NCBI GenBank assembly: GCA_013433145.1
Contig: CM024190.1
Coordinates: 4,650,001 to 4,714,000 of the forward strand
Origin: Ascaris suum
Lineage: Eukaryota > Nematoda > Chromadorea > Rhabditida > Ascarididae
Reading direction: 5' to 3'
Length of the DNA: 64,000 nucleotides
Positions 12,001 through 33,400 of the stretch are shown here, in pieces (position 1 is the first letter of the stretch; each line of letters opens with the position of its first letter). A program made the translations under genes and the position numbers. Under the pieces are notes generated by a model. That model worked only from the letters and a program-made list of their open reading frames with translations, did not search any database and had not been told where the DNA came from.

Positions 12001-15000
12001 AGCAATTATGGTTAGCATTAGGGCGTTGAAACTCATCAATCAGCTGAACGAGAAGCAATGTAATCTGTAATGTAAACAACAGTGAAGTATGTACAACGTT
12101 ACATTCTAGCGATACATACGGGCATGGCAACGCAGCGTGTTTCGATGATTATGCTGTAAATTTGATGTTTAGTTGGTTAGAGCAACCAGTCTTGAGGATG
12201 AAATTCTCTTTGATTTGTCTGCAGTTCAAATATATCTTAGAAAGGGCGACAGTCACTTGTGAATACGGTTGACGATGCTTCGCTGTCGTTTCCATTTCAC
12301 TAATTACTGGTGTACTTTTTATTTCCTAACGACACTGTGATAATTGTGCTCCTATAAGCAAACGCAACGAACGCGAAACGTTTCATTTGTCGACCGTCGT
12401 TGACTTGCCTCTTGATTATTGTGCCGAAATCACTGTGATGGAACACGCATCGGACACTTCGCTCCATCTTAAAATTACAGGAAGCAAATAGCTGAAGGTA
12501 TTAGTTACATCTACGCAATTATTGGTAACGGTCATTGAGAGGCACTGTTCCCACCAATATATTGCACAACTCTCACACTTTTTGTAGTGTTCCGAGAATC
12601 GGAACAATCTCAAATCGAAGCAGCCCTATATTCATACTCTTCAATAGCCATTTGTTGAGGATCCAGATGTTGTGCGTCCACGAAATGAATGCGCATTGAC
12701 GTGTAAGGGGCGTTTTTGAAGATATGAAAGACTTGCTGTAGCCGTTTCTTGACAAATGTTTGTGTGAATACCATCCTTGGTATTGCAAGATTGTCAGCAG
12801 AAACGGTTGCAGCACAATCAAGCGTCGTTGCTTTCTAGCATTTAGGTGAGGCGGTTGTTTTTAGCGATATAAGTAGAGCTTTAGTGAACTGACGACAGCA
12901 GTTCCTTATTCCTGTTGGTCGAGACTCTTTGTTGAGCACATAAAGGAGTGTTCGGTTTATTATCAATGAGTTCTCGACATTTTATAGTGCAAATGAGTTT
13001 CATCATAATCTTCTACAGATGGTCGTGAAGAGGTTATTGAGATGGCAGATGTCTATACGATTGTCTGCTGTGACATTATTGCTCAATACAACCGTGTATC
13101 CCCCATTATTTATTGAGCCTGCCCAAGCACTTTGTCCAGTAACTAAATAGACACATCCATACGATCAGTTTTGAGAAGGGGAGCAAATTGAGAAAAATGG
13201 AGGGCCCCAAGAACGTCCTTAACGGATAACAAAGATCATTTTTCATTTGAACATATCAAAGGAAAAATGCCATTGGGGAAAGAGGAACCCGATCCTGTTA
13301 GGACACTGCATCTAAAAACCAGGTGGATTTGTAATACCCGCAAATCGGAAGAAAGTGTGCGAATACTTATTGATAGGATCCGTTTGAAGCACTAAGAAAG
13401 CACTTCACCACCACCTGTTTTATCCTTGAGCACCTCAAGTCTTCTAAAAGTCACTGTGCAGAGCGGGGAAGAAGGTGTTCGCAGAAATAGCGAATATCTT
13501 ATAACGGAAGAGGGCTTTTGAATGAAACTGATGAGTATTAAATTGAGGTGCTGTTAGAGGGCGAGGTCAGAAAGAAGCATCACTCGGAAAGGCGTCTGAG
13601 GCTGGTGACCAGTTCATGCGCATTTCGCGGTTGCACAAGCATTTGATTGTAGCACGAAAATTAACTTCAACGAGGAGCTTTTCGTAGAGTAAACCATTGG
13701 CTTGTTCTACTGTGCTGATATTGCAGTCCCATCAGTATCGATGTATGCCCTTGGTGTCTCTTCTTGTTTAATAAGCTCACCCACGCATTTCTTGAAAGTA
13801 TATAAACACCTCCGCGTTCAGTTAGCAACTAATCGAATTTTATCCACTTTGATGAATGTTGTGGGTTATTTCCGTCCGCTTACGCAGTTTAATGAGTATC
13901 TGAGAAGGGAAATCCCCTTTGCGTCGGAGAATTTGGTAGGATGAAGTGCGATGTAGTAAGTTTATGGGGCATCCCAGGTTCTCGTCAAAGAGTAGCGAAA
14001 ACTGAGCACTATTTCACATAATATCTACTGGGTCGCGGACTTGCAACTTTACCTCTGATCTGTTTGAATATCTGCAGTTTAATGGTCTGTTTTAATTTCA
14101 GGCAAGTAGAAAAACTCGTCCTGAGCGGGAAAGTTCTTGTCAACGAATCGGCGGTTACAAAAAAAGCTTACAATGTGAGTTGTCATATTGGTATTATTGT
14201 AGTGACGTTCCTCTGCTTCACTTCACACTAAAAATTCGCTTTGTAATTTGTTCGGAGAAGCACCGTAATATCTAACATGGGAGAACATCGTGGAAAAGTG
14301 AGTGAGACTGCTGTGAATGATTTCACTGACATATTAAATCTTTCGGCTATTTTGAGCGAGAAACTTCCGGAACATTTGCGAGAGAGGCAACGACTTGGCT
14401 GTATTTTACGATGCTGATACATATGCCATAATTGGCTGAATAGAAACCTAGCGCTTCTATTTTCTTCAAGGTTCTGAGGTCGTTTGTCGACCCGAATAGG
14501 GTATAACTTGGGTTTTTTTCTCATTTCTGGATGTAAACGAATGCAGTGAGAGCATCTACTGGCAGATGACTTTGCATGACGAGAGAGGTGTTTAAGACGT
14601 TGACGCTTCCTACAGAGAGGAATTAATTACGAAATGTTTGTGGAGCAAAATCTTTCGTCTTCTAATAAGCCGTCATTTGGTCACTTTTTAAGCTTCAAAT
14701 GTGCCACTTTTGTTACTTTGCGTTCGTTTTATTTTATTCGAAAGAAGTACAGAGGCATAGATGCGTATTGAGGTTATGAACTGACTTGTTGGCAGCTCAG
14801 AAGCAATATTTCTTTTGTTGTTCATTGTTGTATATATGTGTCTTCATTTAAAATAAATCCTCAAGTGAATTGCTGCCCTTGTCTCGTTCGGTGAAGTACA
14901 TTGCCACCGATGCTTTGTGATTGCTTGAATGACGCTGTGCAGTAAAAGTATTCGAGGTCGTTTAGCTAGAGTCCAAATGAAGTGCGTCTTATTAGTGCTT

Positions 15001-17764
15001 CTTTAAGGCGCTATCCGGTTATTTCTACACATCTCATGTCGATACTGTAACCGCAGTCTCTTCAAGAAATAGCGTTGAATGGCAAAATTTGCGTTCCATT
15101 TTGCGCACGCAGGGTTAACTTCCTAGCATAGTTTCCAGATGTATAATAAATGCATTTATTTTCAGCTCACGTTGAACTTACTTTCAACTCCCCACTCGCA
15201 ATATTTGCGTAAAATTTTAGTGTTAATTGCACACGCAGCTTTCCACCCACTCTTTCATTCTTGCATTTCTCATATTACTGTCGTTGGTGAAAAATGGTAA
15301 AGATAAAAGATCCAAACATATAGCCACCTGAAAGACATATACAAACTTTTTGCTTTACAAAGAAATGCAGTGCAGCGTAGCGAAGGCATAAACTCTTTGT
15401 GGAGCCAAAGTCTAGCTCAATTTCACAAAAACTGCCCCTGAATTTTGAATGCGACCAGTGGCCGCGTTTGTTCTACATATTTTCTTCGAATAATCAATTT
15501 TAGTTGAGATGATTTGGCAAATTTTGGCCCCAATTTTGTCCATTTTGGCCACTACAGACTTGTTTGATACAACTGTGCAATCAGATGCATCCTGCGACGG
15601 TGATGAAGAAGCTCATTCAGTTACGTTTTCGTTGAGCGCATTGTTGAGCATCCAACGGCAATCGGCTATAGTCGGCGAAAACTTGAGCCTCCGATTGTAA
15701 ATCCGTCTCATCGCTCTTTCTTCCCTTTCCCATAGTTTTGTGCTTGTTGCTAAAAATGCATTATTTGACGGCTGTTTTCATCTTCCACACCCTACTGCTG
15801 CGCTCTGATTACGATTGTTGAGGATAATTTCCGTTTTTATTGTACGGGAAAGGAGTCTAATTATAGCCAGTGAAAATAAACGAGAACATTCATCATAAGC
15901 TTCAATATCGCAGCTTATATGCGATGGATAAATTGCTAGCATTGTTATTCAGATTTTCTTGAGTTTAGCTACTTATTGATATTTGGGGAACTCTTCGAGT
16001 TGGTAAAAGCTGACTATGAGTTTGAATGCTTCCTCCACTTCAGAATAGTGTAACTCGTTTGAATGGCAGAAACAAGACTGTGGTGGATGCAAAACCATTG
16101 AACGCAACAGAGATTATTTACAGCAGAATCGCCTTTCTTAATAAGATCGCAGCTTCTTTTGTAAAACCTTCCCTTTGGAATTTTCCATTTTATGTACTTC
16201 GCCGATATACATTTGCAATGTGCACTATAACGAAGACATGCCTGTGCATATTTATATCTCTTTGCGTTTACTCTATGTGTTTGTACATCAGGCGGTTTCA
16301 AATCGGAAACCACTAAAACCGAAGGTACGAGGTTTGGCATATATTGTTTGCATCACAAAATGAGGACCTCATTTTCCAGTTTTGAAGCTCCTCCATCAAA
16401 TTCAAATGAAATTTGTTCTTTTAAAGTTCGCAGAAATTTTGCAAGGATCGCATTTTCATTTTACAGCGATCGGAGCGCGGAAAGCAAATCTCATATCGTA
16501 GGCAATTGCGTTGTTTAATCAGTGCGTTATTGTGGGCATTTTATAGTTTTAAGCAGTTAGGTATTAGGTATCCAACGCAACGTGCTCTTTTTGTGGTATA
16601 CAACTGACGGAGTGACGGAGACTTATGCCTCAGAAAAGGTGACGAAAAACAGTGCCAACGATGTTTTTCGCTATCACCATTTTCTGCACATAAAAGAGTC
16701 TTTCCTTTTCTTAATTCTGCAATATATCTTATTAAATGATAATTCATGGTAATTTTGATGGACGAAACTGTGAAGATTCATATCCTGCCAACTCTTCTGC
16801 CACGCGTCCCTACCTGTTTCGATTTGTAACCGATTGTTGCTTCTTCCACGATCACGTAAGTTGGTCCATGTAGAAAAGCCTTTCACACGATTCAATGATT
16901 GCGAGTTGAACTTCGTGGGTGGTCAATGTTTCACGAGTTTCTGATGGTTCTTTAGTAATTTGATCGAACACTAGTTTTATATCACCGATGCCATACGTGG
17001 TGGGAGCGAAGAGTTATACTTCGGTACTTTCGAGCTCGAAGAGAATCGTGAATATTCGCTGCCGTTCTTATATGCGTTGAGTTTGTCGCTGTCAATAGCG
17101 TTTTCAGTACCGAAGCTATAATACTATTTTACTGTGCTGTGATGAGAAAAAAATCAGTTCTTAATATCGTTGTGCACTTTTGCCAGCAAATGCGCACTCT
17201 AAACTGCAGCTTCATCCTTGCCGATGGAAACGTTCGAAATTGTGACGATAGGAGTCAACTTTTTACGTTTTCGTTTGTTCTCTGAGCAATTGCTTTGGGC
17301 TTTTCGTGTGTTGGTAATTCTCATCCGTTCTATTTTGGCATAGTTTTGCGATCGTTGCTATCCTCTTGTGCACTGAGTTGTCATGCTTTGTACTGACAAT
17401 GTTTAGGGCGGTGCATTGCAAAAATTCGAAAGTATGGACAAGAGTAAAATATTCGCCAATGTGAAAAGGGGTATTATTGAGGAGAGGTTATATCGAAGGG
17501 AATGTGTGAAAAGTACGGAAGAGTGAGGACTCACTTTTCTACTTTAACCATTTTTTACCTAGTAGATTTCCATTAGAAGGGTTTCAGGTGCAAAAAGCAG
17601 ACGTCATAGACGTTTGGAATGGTCCGTTCGAGGAGAATGCGGAGTTGGCGGTAGTGGATCGCATCGAGGTGATGGATTATGCGCTAACGACAATCGGTTA
17701 TGATATTCACGTAAAGACCTGGAAGAAATTCCTCGTCAGCAACTGGAAACAGTCGACACAGTGA
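9091..17764 (+). CDS. MTRES1: MTRES1-like mitochondrial RNA-binding protein (S4-like domain)
   Basis: Family members (C6orf203) bind mitochondrial RNA and protect mitochondrial transcription or translation under stress. Exons are 9091-9359, 14102-14174 and 17588-17764. Junction phases agree (2, then 0), and the total of 519 nt gives 172 aa. The N-terminus is rich in Ser, Ala and Arg without acids (MRLLLSTSAWMQANVP... to CYSSRRGG), typical of a mitochondrial presequence. The S4-like core is spread over all three exons: RLDTVINRAIGKSSSQVEK, then LVLSGKVLVNE, then VQKADVIDVWNG, with the C-terminal KTWKKFLVSNW. The start ATG follows tttctag directly, which suggests a spliced-leader acceptor or a 5' UTR intron. 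The two introns are 4.7 and 3.4 kb, huge for so small a protein. The human protein is about 240 aa, so this one is short at the N-terminus. Confidence 0.8.
9360..14101 (+). other. MTRES1-like intron 1
   Basis: A 4.7 kb intron (donor CTC|GTTAGT, acceptor aatttcag). It contains only chance-length open frames and a short imperfect tandem repeat near 11030-11110. Confidence 0.55.
11025..11115. repeat. Imperfect tandem repeat, period about 28 bp
   Basis: Three or so degenerate copies of a unit of the form GCATAATGGGAAAGTCACAT followed by AAATTT can be read by eye. The third copy is shorter and more diverged. It explains the repetitive look of the antisense open frame at 10829-11206, which I do not regard as a gene. 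Confidence 0.5.
14175..17587 (+). other. MTRES1-like intron 2
   Basis: A 3.4 kb intron (donor CAAT|GTGAGT, acceptor gtttcag). I found no convincing exon on either strand. Confidence 0.55.
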
Positions 17765-17803
17765 CGCATCGCGTGAATGCTGAGATAAAACTGCGAGCAC
17801 TGT

Positions 17804-17809
17804 AATAAA
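17804..17809 (+). promoter_or_regulatory. Polyadenylation signal AATAAA of the MTRES1-like gene
   Basis: The hexamer lies 40 bases after the TGA of the last exon. This spacing would give a very short 3' UTR, as is common in nematodes. Confidence 0.5.
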
Positions 17810-18746
17810 CCTCTAGAGAATTGCGACCACAAGAAATGAACGTTTTCGCGAACTTCCGAATGATTTTCATACGACGAGTGGCTTCAGTTTTTTTGTCGAC
17901 CTTCCATTTGAACCCCTATCACAAGCTGTAACAAAAAATAGCCACATTGTATATGCATATTTAAAGTCTTTTCTATGCAGGAATAGCCATCGATGAATTA
18001 TTGGACTGAATTATATGATGAAACAAGTGGACGCTTAAGACAATACGGAAGGAGTTTTTTTGAATTGAGTTGAGTTGAAACTCCCTCGAGGCTCGCTGAG
18101 GGCATGTTATTCGAGAGGATTCCATTGCAAATATTGGATTCGGAATGCTTAAGAGAGTCTGCCCTCTTCGTTTCAACAGAATTTTGGAACAGTGTGGCTT
18201 CCTCCGTGACATAATCGCATATAAGAGAATTTTTTTCATATAAGCTTGCCTCCTTACCGCCCCTTCCTTTCCTTGTATTCTTAAGTTCGTTGTTGAAGAA
18301 AAGGAAAAGAAAGGTGTGTTAATCAGCCGCTTAGTTACAATGCAACAGCCGTTGGAAGTCGGCGGGTGTGATTTTTTTTATCAGTAAGAGCAAGACTATC
18401 TGGCCCTTTTGTATCCGATAAGTAGGGAGGGTAAAGAAATGGCGCACATGAGATGCGAGATGAGTGGAATTAGTGCAGTAACTTCGCCTCTTTACAGTAC
18501 CTCAGTCTACCACGATTCATTCTCGCTCTAGGGGATTGACTCTCGAGGTCGTTGTGTTTTTATTTAAATCTAGTGTGGCGTGTTTTCATCTCCCTATACA
18601 ACAGTCTCTTCCTCATTTGCGCAGGTTTTCGTCACTTTATTCGGCAGAAGTGTTTTTGCATTTGAACCAGTCAAGCACCAAAGCCACGCCCATATTCGCC
18701 TAGCGTCCAAGCCGTTGAAGCTGTCCCATTCATACGGCCACTCTTC

Positions 18747-27362
<8,616 letters not shown>

Positions 27363-27575
27363 TCCAAACACTTCGCTAGCAATGCTGTTTCGATGTAGCT
27401 ACTCAGGAACGATGATCCAGTTTGAGGACAACTGTTGCAGTTGCATTCTGTCCGTCTTTCTATCCCTCCCAGTCTACCGTTGTTCTTTTCATGCTCGAAA
27501 CAATCGCCTCCCCCATTGCTTGCACTCAACACGGACAGCAGCTGCTGCCCTCATCGCTGTGAAGCCGTCAATCGC
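27363..27575 (+). other. 3' UTR of the orcokinin gene
   Basis: Follows the TGA after the last FD codon and runs to the AATAAA at 27576. No further KR-peptide repeats occur in any frame. Confidence 0.5.
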
Positions 27576-27581
27576 AATAAA
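27576..27581 (+). promoter_or_regulatory. Polyadenylation signal AATAAA of the orcokinin gene
   Basis: The hexamer lies about 214 bases after the stop codon, followed by a GT-rich stretch (gagtgtttgtttg). Confidence 0.55.
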
Positions 27582-29100
27582 CATTTGAGTGTTTGTTTGC
27601 CCCCATTACACGTCTCATCAAACGAAGGAGCAATTGGCAATGCCCTTAGATAGTATACTCAAATGCCGCTTACTGTGATAAGTTCGAAGGCGCTGATGAG
27701 TAAAGCCACACAGCACAGTGTGAGCCTAACAGCACACTGTGCGATGATGAAAATCGGTCAACTAATTCTCTTCTATAGGAGTATATTCCAACTTGTAACA
27801 ACTTATTTCGCCACATTTTGACAACGCCGACTATGCATTATCATCCGGAGCAAACAATCCTCATCCCAACAATTTCGCGTCTACTTTCCATCTGCACTTT
27901 CTCCTTTCACTGATATTTTGTAGCGTCAAAGGTGGAGGGCAACCAATGAGGAGTTCATTAGCACAATAGCTAAAAAAGAACAAATGAACCCTACAGCCTC
28001 TCATCCCATCACATCTTTTATCGCTGCTTATTCTGGCTACAGAATCACCCCAAATGGTCCGGTATGGCTCCATCTTACATCAACTATTAAATACTGCTCC
28101 TCCACGGAGTGAGCGATCATTTGGTTCCACCGCGAGCCGCATTCTAGCATACAGTACAGAAGAGCTCGCAATCAATGCAAAAGTCCTCTTAAGTGCTAAC
28201 CAAGACTAAAAGGAAAAGCCATCTTTCAAAGAGGAACTTCAGTAGACTCTCTAATGCCTGATAATTCCAAAATCCAAGCCTTCGAAACCGGAATTCAAAA
28301 TCGACACTAAACGGAAATTAGAATGCAAGCCAACGGAATCGCCTTCTAACAAATATCACCACACCAAGAAAACATGTAAGTGACGGAAGTACTACAGCTA
28401 ATTGACGTATTCGACAACAGTGCAATAGTAGCCCTTCGAGTTCCCTACTTTTCCTGGAGTCACGCATATTCCTTTTTCCTTTCAATTCCAGAGATGCCAC
28501 ACCACCGTCCCGTGTCTAGGGGTAGCTACACGGCATGTCGCTCCCCTCCCTCCCTCCATCGTCCAAAAGGCTCTTGCAACCCGCGGATATAACTGACGTC
28601 CTGCGCCGGTTAAGGAGTCCAGGCGTCCTCAAAAACAGCGACTCCGCATGCGAGACTTCGTAACAGAGGTCAGCTATTCCGAACCAGGACGTTACCAGCG
28701 CCCATTTCATGTTGACCTTTATGCCCCTCTTTCAAAAAAGCCAGCCCCTTCTTCTTGGCCTCCCATTGGAAGTGGAGGATATCAATGCGTTTGGAGCACC
28801 AATTATCATTGAGTAAATTTTATGCCTTGACTCGAAAATTTGTTTAACTTCACCGCCGCGAACGTATTTTTTGATACAGCTGGCGCATCTCTTTGAAATC
28901 TGGGTTTTGAGGAAAACATTTTGATTAAATCATGGCATCATTCGTACAAACCGTTCTTACCGATGCTCGAACGCCATAAGTCCCGGTCTGTAATTCAAAG
29001 TTATGTGCATATGACATAGACCAGACATTTATTCGGCCATCCTGGAAAAAGAACATCCGATGTAGAATCGATATTGTCTCTCCCTAACCAGTCGTCTCCA

Positions 29101-29204
29101 GTGCCATTAAAGGGTGACGGATGTGAATTAAAAGCACACACCAAATCCGTCATTTAAAAAACAACGCACAAACATTCTGTATTTTAGTAACAACGGTAAG
29201 AACC
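29101..29204 (+). repeat. Diverged direct repeat, copy 1
   Basis: Shares GCACAAACATT.TGTA.TTTAGTAA, the AAATCC block and the preceding GATGTGA.TTAAAA block with the copy 403 bases downstream. Similarity seems to go on for another 80-100 bases (AAGAGG, CACTGAAA, AATCACAGGATT). Confidence 0.6.
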
Positions 29205-29503
29205 ATAGTGAGCATAAGCCTAAGATGAAATATGATCGAAGACAAAGAGGAAGGTTTGCCAGAAGAGGGGTACTGAAAGAAAAAACACTGAAAAAACGTG
29301 AATCACAGGATTAATAAATAAACAGCATTTGGCAGCTTGAGCAGAAACATTTCACGAATAAAACCATTCGCGTCAATGATTAAAACTAATCCTTGACATT
29401 GGCACAGAGAGCCTTTCTTATAGCTTAAGAGCACTCGTTAATTCCTTACCCACGAATATCCGATGTGACATCGAGATTTTACCCTCCACTTACTAATTCT
29501 TCA

Positions 29504-29606
29504 ATGGCATCAAAAGGTGGCGAATGTGATTAAAAACAGCACAGCAAATCCAATATTCAGAAACAATGCACAAACATTTTGTACTTTAGTAAGAACATTA
29601 AGAATT
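29504..29606 (+). repeat. Diverged direct repeat, copy 2
   Basis: Second copy of the unit at 29101, about 70-75% identical by eye, with several small indels. Two copies in the same orientation fit an old local duplication. I see no terminal inverted repeats or coding potential. Confidence 0.6.
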
Positions 29607-30485
29607 AAAAAAAGAAGCTTCAAGAAGCGAGAGGAGTGAAAACAACGGGAAACTGTAGGAAGAGGGACGTCAACAGCACTGAAACGAACATCAATCACAG
29701 GATTTCGATGGGTAAGCACGGCGTGGGCAATGTTTGCGCATGGAGTTTGACGTTTATCACAAGCATGCAAAACGAACACCTCACTTACAGCAATCAGTGT
29801 AAATCCCGCAAAGTGAGCGTCCACGTTGAATGTGCGTTTCTGGCTCCCCTACGCAAGATGGTAGATGAACTTATTAGGATATTTCTGTTTTCTGAAGTAA
29901 GCTCGACACACGACACAAACAACAGGAAAGGAAGCATGATCGCTCCAGACGATCGCGAGAAAACCGCATAAAAGGAAATAGCAAAACGAGTTGGGAGAAA
30001 GATAACAGATCACACCGGTAACGCTTCATAAGCGCACTGCTAAAATCTGTCCACTTGATCCGATATTTCCAATAACAAGCTTACTAAACGGTCCAGAGCC
30101 CATCGACAGGAACTATAAAAGTAGCTTAAACTAATAAAATTGCATGGCAGGTGCGATCCTTCTGTGGACTCATCGCTACATCGAGAGATGGCAGAACGAT
30201 CATTTAACCATTAACTAGTCCCCCTTCAATGCAAGCACTTCATTCAATATAGGGACGGCCAAATGATACATATGGCCATGTGGGAAGGGGGAAATTCCTC
30301 CCTACTAATGGCGCGGACACATTTTTCGAGGGAGGTACATTCATATGATCTGACCTACTTGAAATCCCAAGAAATGTGTTCTTGGGAACATTTGTCAGTG
30401 GAAAGAAATCATCAACCTCTATTTAGAAATTTGGCTAAAGGCCAAATAAAACGATCGTGGCATTATCCTCAAAGGACCAAATTGA

Positions 30486-33400
30486 CTATCGCTTCTTGTT
30501 CTTCCTGCTCGTCTTTACACCTGGTGCTGTTGTCTGTGGTCCTGACCCGCCACCAGCTTGCCGATTCTTCAATTTCGGTATCATCTCGCACACGTGCAAC
30601 ATTACTGACATCTCTGAAACCACATCTACCTGTCTCATCCACTCATAACTGTAAAACTTCGCATCAACAGCCATCTACCTATACCATACGATGATGACTA
30701 CAATGCTTCTTCAGTCGTGCCGAATGATTTAGCTGCACTAGGTCAGCCTGTCAAAGTGCGCGACGTTTTTGAAATACTGTTACTACGACAGCAGCAATAA
30801 TCTTAAGAAAGGATCATACGCTATAAAAATAGATCGAAGAAAGCAGATTCCCCAAATTCATAGAGCAAGGCAACCATCTCAACAATCAGCACTCGATGAT
30901 ATTGTCGCTAAGCCCTGTGCAGCAAAGTAGGTCTATAAAGATGCATTCATTTCGAGAAAAAAAACAACCAAATCCCCACGTGAAACCTGCTAAACAGTAA
31001 CCGACTCGTAGGAAATTTTTCGTTGAATGGTGTGCCGTCATCGTTGTGCAGCTGCACACGCACACGTCCCTTAGCATTGGGGTCTCTATTCGGCTCGAGT
31101 GGATGCATCTTGTCCTTCTGCAAAGGTCGCATTCATTTAAATCAAATTCACAAAAAGGGCATATAACAATGACCATCAATCTGTTGTATGAGCGTTTGTT
31201 GAAGCAATCGAGGCTCGTATTCCTACATTAAAGTTAATAAAAGAATGCAATTCCATCCACGACAAACTGTTTTGGCGCACCAACTGCTGTCGGCAAAGAA
31301 AACACCTTCGCTCTATTGCAACCTTCCCTACGTGCTGATGAAGACAAAATGAAGGTACATGATGACAAACGCATAGTGCAACTCGTTTCAAGTCTACCCC
31401 TATAAACAACACTCCAAAAAAGACTATAAAATTGTTTATTGGCTGTCATCTAAATCTGGCTCAGACTTAGACGATAGCGAACAAATAACGGCATCTTTCA
31501 ATTCTGAGCCAGATTAAAAGTTCCAATTTGATTGTGGGCGTTATACGCTCATTATGCCTACTGGGTTTATATACACAGCGGAGGTGAAGGGAGCTAAGCA
31601 AAAAAAGACAGTGGATGAAACCATCCACGACGGCTAAGTGGTGCAGCATTTGCTCAATAAGTGGAATGTCGCAGGTTCGGCACATGTTTGCCAACCGAGT
31701 TTTCACTGGTCATCGAATAAGTGGTTGTCGAAAAAACGCTTTCAGCTGTGATGAGGGAAGTCCTCAACAGAATGAGATCTGGGTAATGTGAATACGAGTC
31801 TGCAAAAAAAGTTTCCAAGCGGGCAGAAGCAAGACTTTTATATGGAACGTGACCCCCAATATTCAATTCGGTGTCTTTATCCGTAATATTTTATGGACTC
31901 TTTTCTCGGCAACGATCGTTTAAGTGCTGCAAAAAAATTTTGCCTTCTAAGCATCCAACAAATGTGCTGTGGTTTTTGCAGTGACACACTGTTTTGTTGT
32001 CTTGTCTGAATTAAAACACAAATAGTCAACACTTTAGCACTAACTTCAACTTTTCTGCAGTTAAATCGGTAAAGAGAAATGTGGACCCCTGCAAGAATCC
32101 AGCTCAATCTTGAACCACCATGTAGTTATACCAAAAGTTACCGTCTTAACTGAACCCACGAAGGCATACAAATACAAACAACTTGCACTGTAAATTCGTC
32201 TTCGACCTTTCAGTGTCTGAACCGATTATCCAACAACGAACGATGAAACAAGCGCTTTCATGACCAGTTTTTTCAGCAAATGTAATAGATAATGCAGAAG
32301 AAATGCAATGACCCCGATAACCGAAAAAAAAACCTAAATAAACAATCTGCCGTACTAATACTTAGGCGAAACGACCCAGTAAAACCAATGGGAAAATCTG
32401 TCGAGTTAGCCGGAGTCTTTTGCTGCCATAAAACTGGTTAAACTTTTTCGCTCTCAAGATTCATGCAGAAAGAGAGGTGTTTTATCAAATTTGGCCTAAG
32501 TGGTGTGGAGGGGATGAGCGGCCCGCTTTCAACTCTTCATTGCAAAGGATGCCTATTTACGTCATGGATCCGCCCATACAACTACGAGTATAACAAAAGA
32601 GGCAGGATGCAAATTCATCCTATACACAACGAGACCACCTAATTAGAGCCTAGCACTGCTCCTACGCCCTATTGATACGCAGTAGCGGAAATTTTCCCGT
32701 TCCCATATTACAACAACTGCTCCAAAGCCACAACGCTACTAAAAAGACTGACGCAGTGAGGGAAATCACCAAAGTTGTGCATCCTCCCCTCGCCTTATCT
32801 CACTTTTGTTTTCGGCGAATACACGAGTTTCGAATTCTTTTGCGAATGAATAAAAACCCAACTTTTGGCGTCAAACTATTTCATTTTGAAACAGTGTTTT
32901 TAGCCTATTTAGTCATTTTTGGTTGAACTGTTGGCTGGCTAATGATTATGACTGAATGCCTAAATTGGCTAAATGTTCGATTTCGAACATTCCTATACGC
33001 TGACGCTTTGCGCCGAAATCATTTTCTTTTTCAGTTCCCACTTCTTTGGAATGTTTTCCCAACTGCTTCCCAATTACAGCAAGTCAAAAAAAGGGGGAAG
33101 AGAATGGTAAGTAATACGCCTAATGAAACCATAAAATGAAGAGCGAAATCAGACGAAAAAACAAATGGTTTTAAGAAGTCACCAACGACATGTCTTCAAT
33201 AAAGCATTACCGAAAACAAAAGTCTCTTTTAACGTTCGGCATGGGTTGCACCTTGTCATATATGTTTTCACTTCTTTCACCGTTTTTTATTTTCACAGAG
33301 GGTGGCTATCCTTCTGCGGGCACACCACAAAGAGACGGACAATAGGCCACTGCATAGGTCATTTGATGTACAATATTAAGGAATCTAGACCTGTCTTCTC

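Larger units (their letters stand above)
27582..30485. other. Intergenic stretch between the orcokinin gene and SRP19
   Basis: No gene supported. A locally GC-richer patch at 28490-28720 is open on the minus strand (ATG at 28710; ...TSWFGIADLCYE...), but it has no donor or known motif. A diverged duplication sits at 29.1-29.6 kb. Confidence 0.45.

Noticed and set aside
30457..30648. Plus-strand frame that looks like a small secreted Cys-containing protein (hydrophobic FLFFLLVFTPGAVVCG)
   Set aside because: It begins with GTG, not ATG, and lies exactly antisense to the last SRP19 exon, which is well supported. It is the shadow of that exon.
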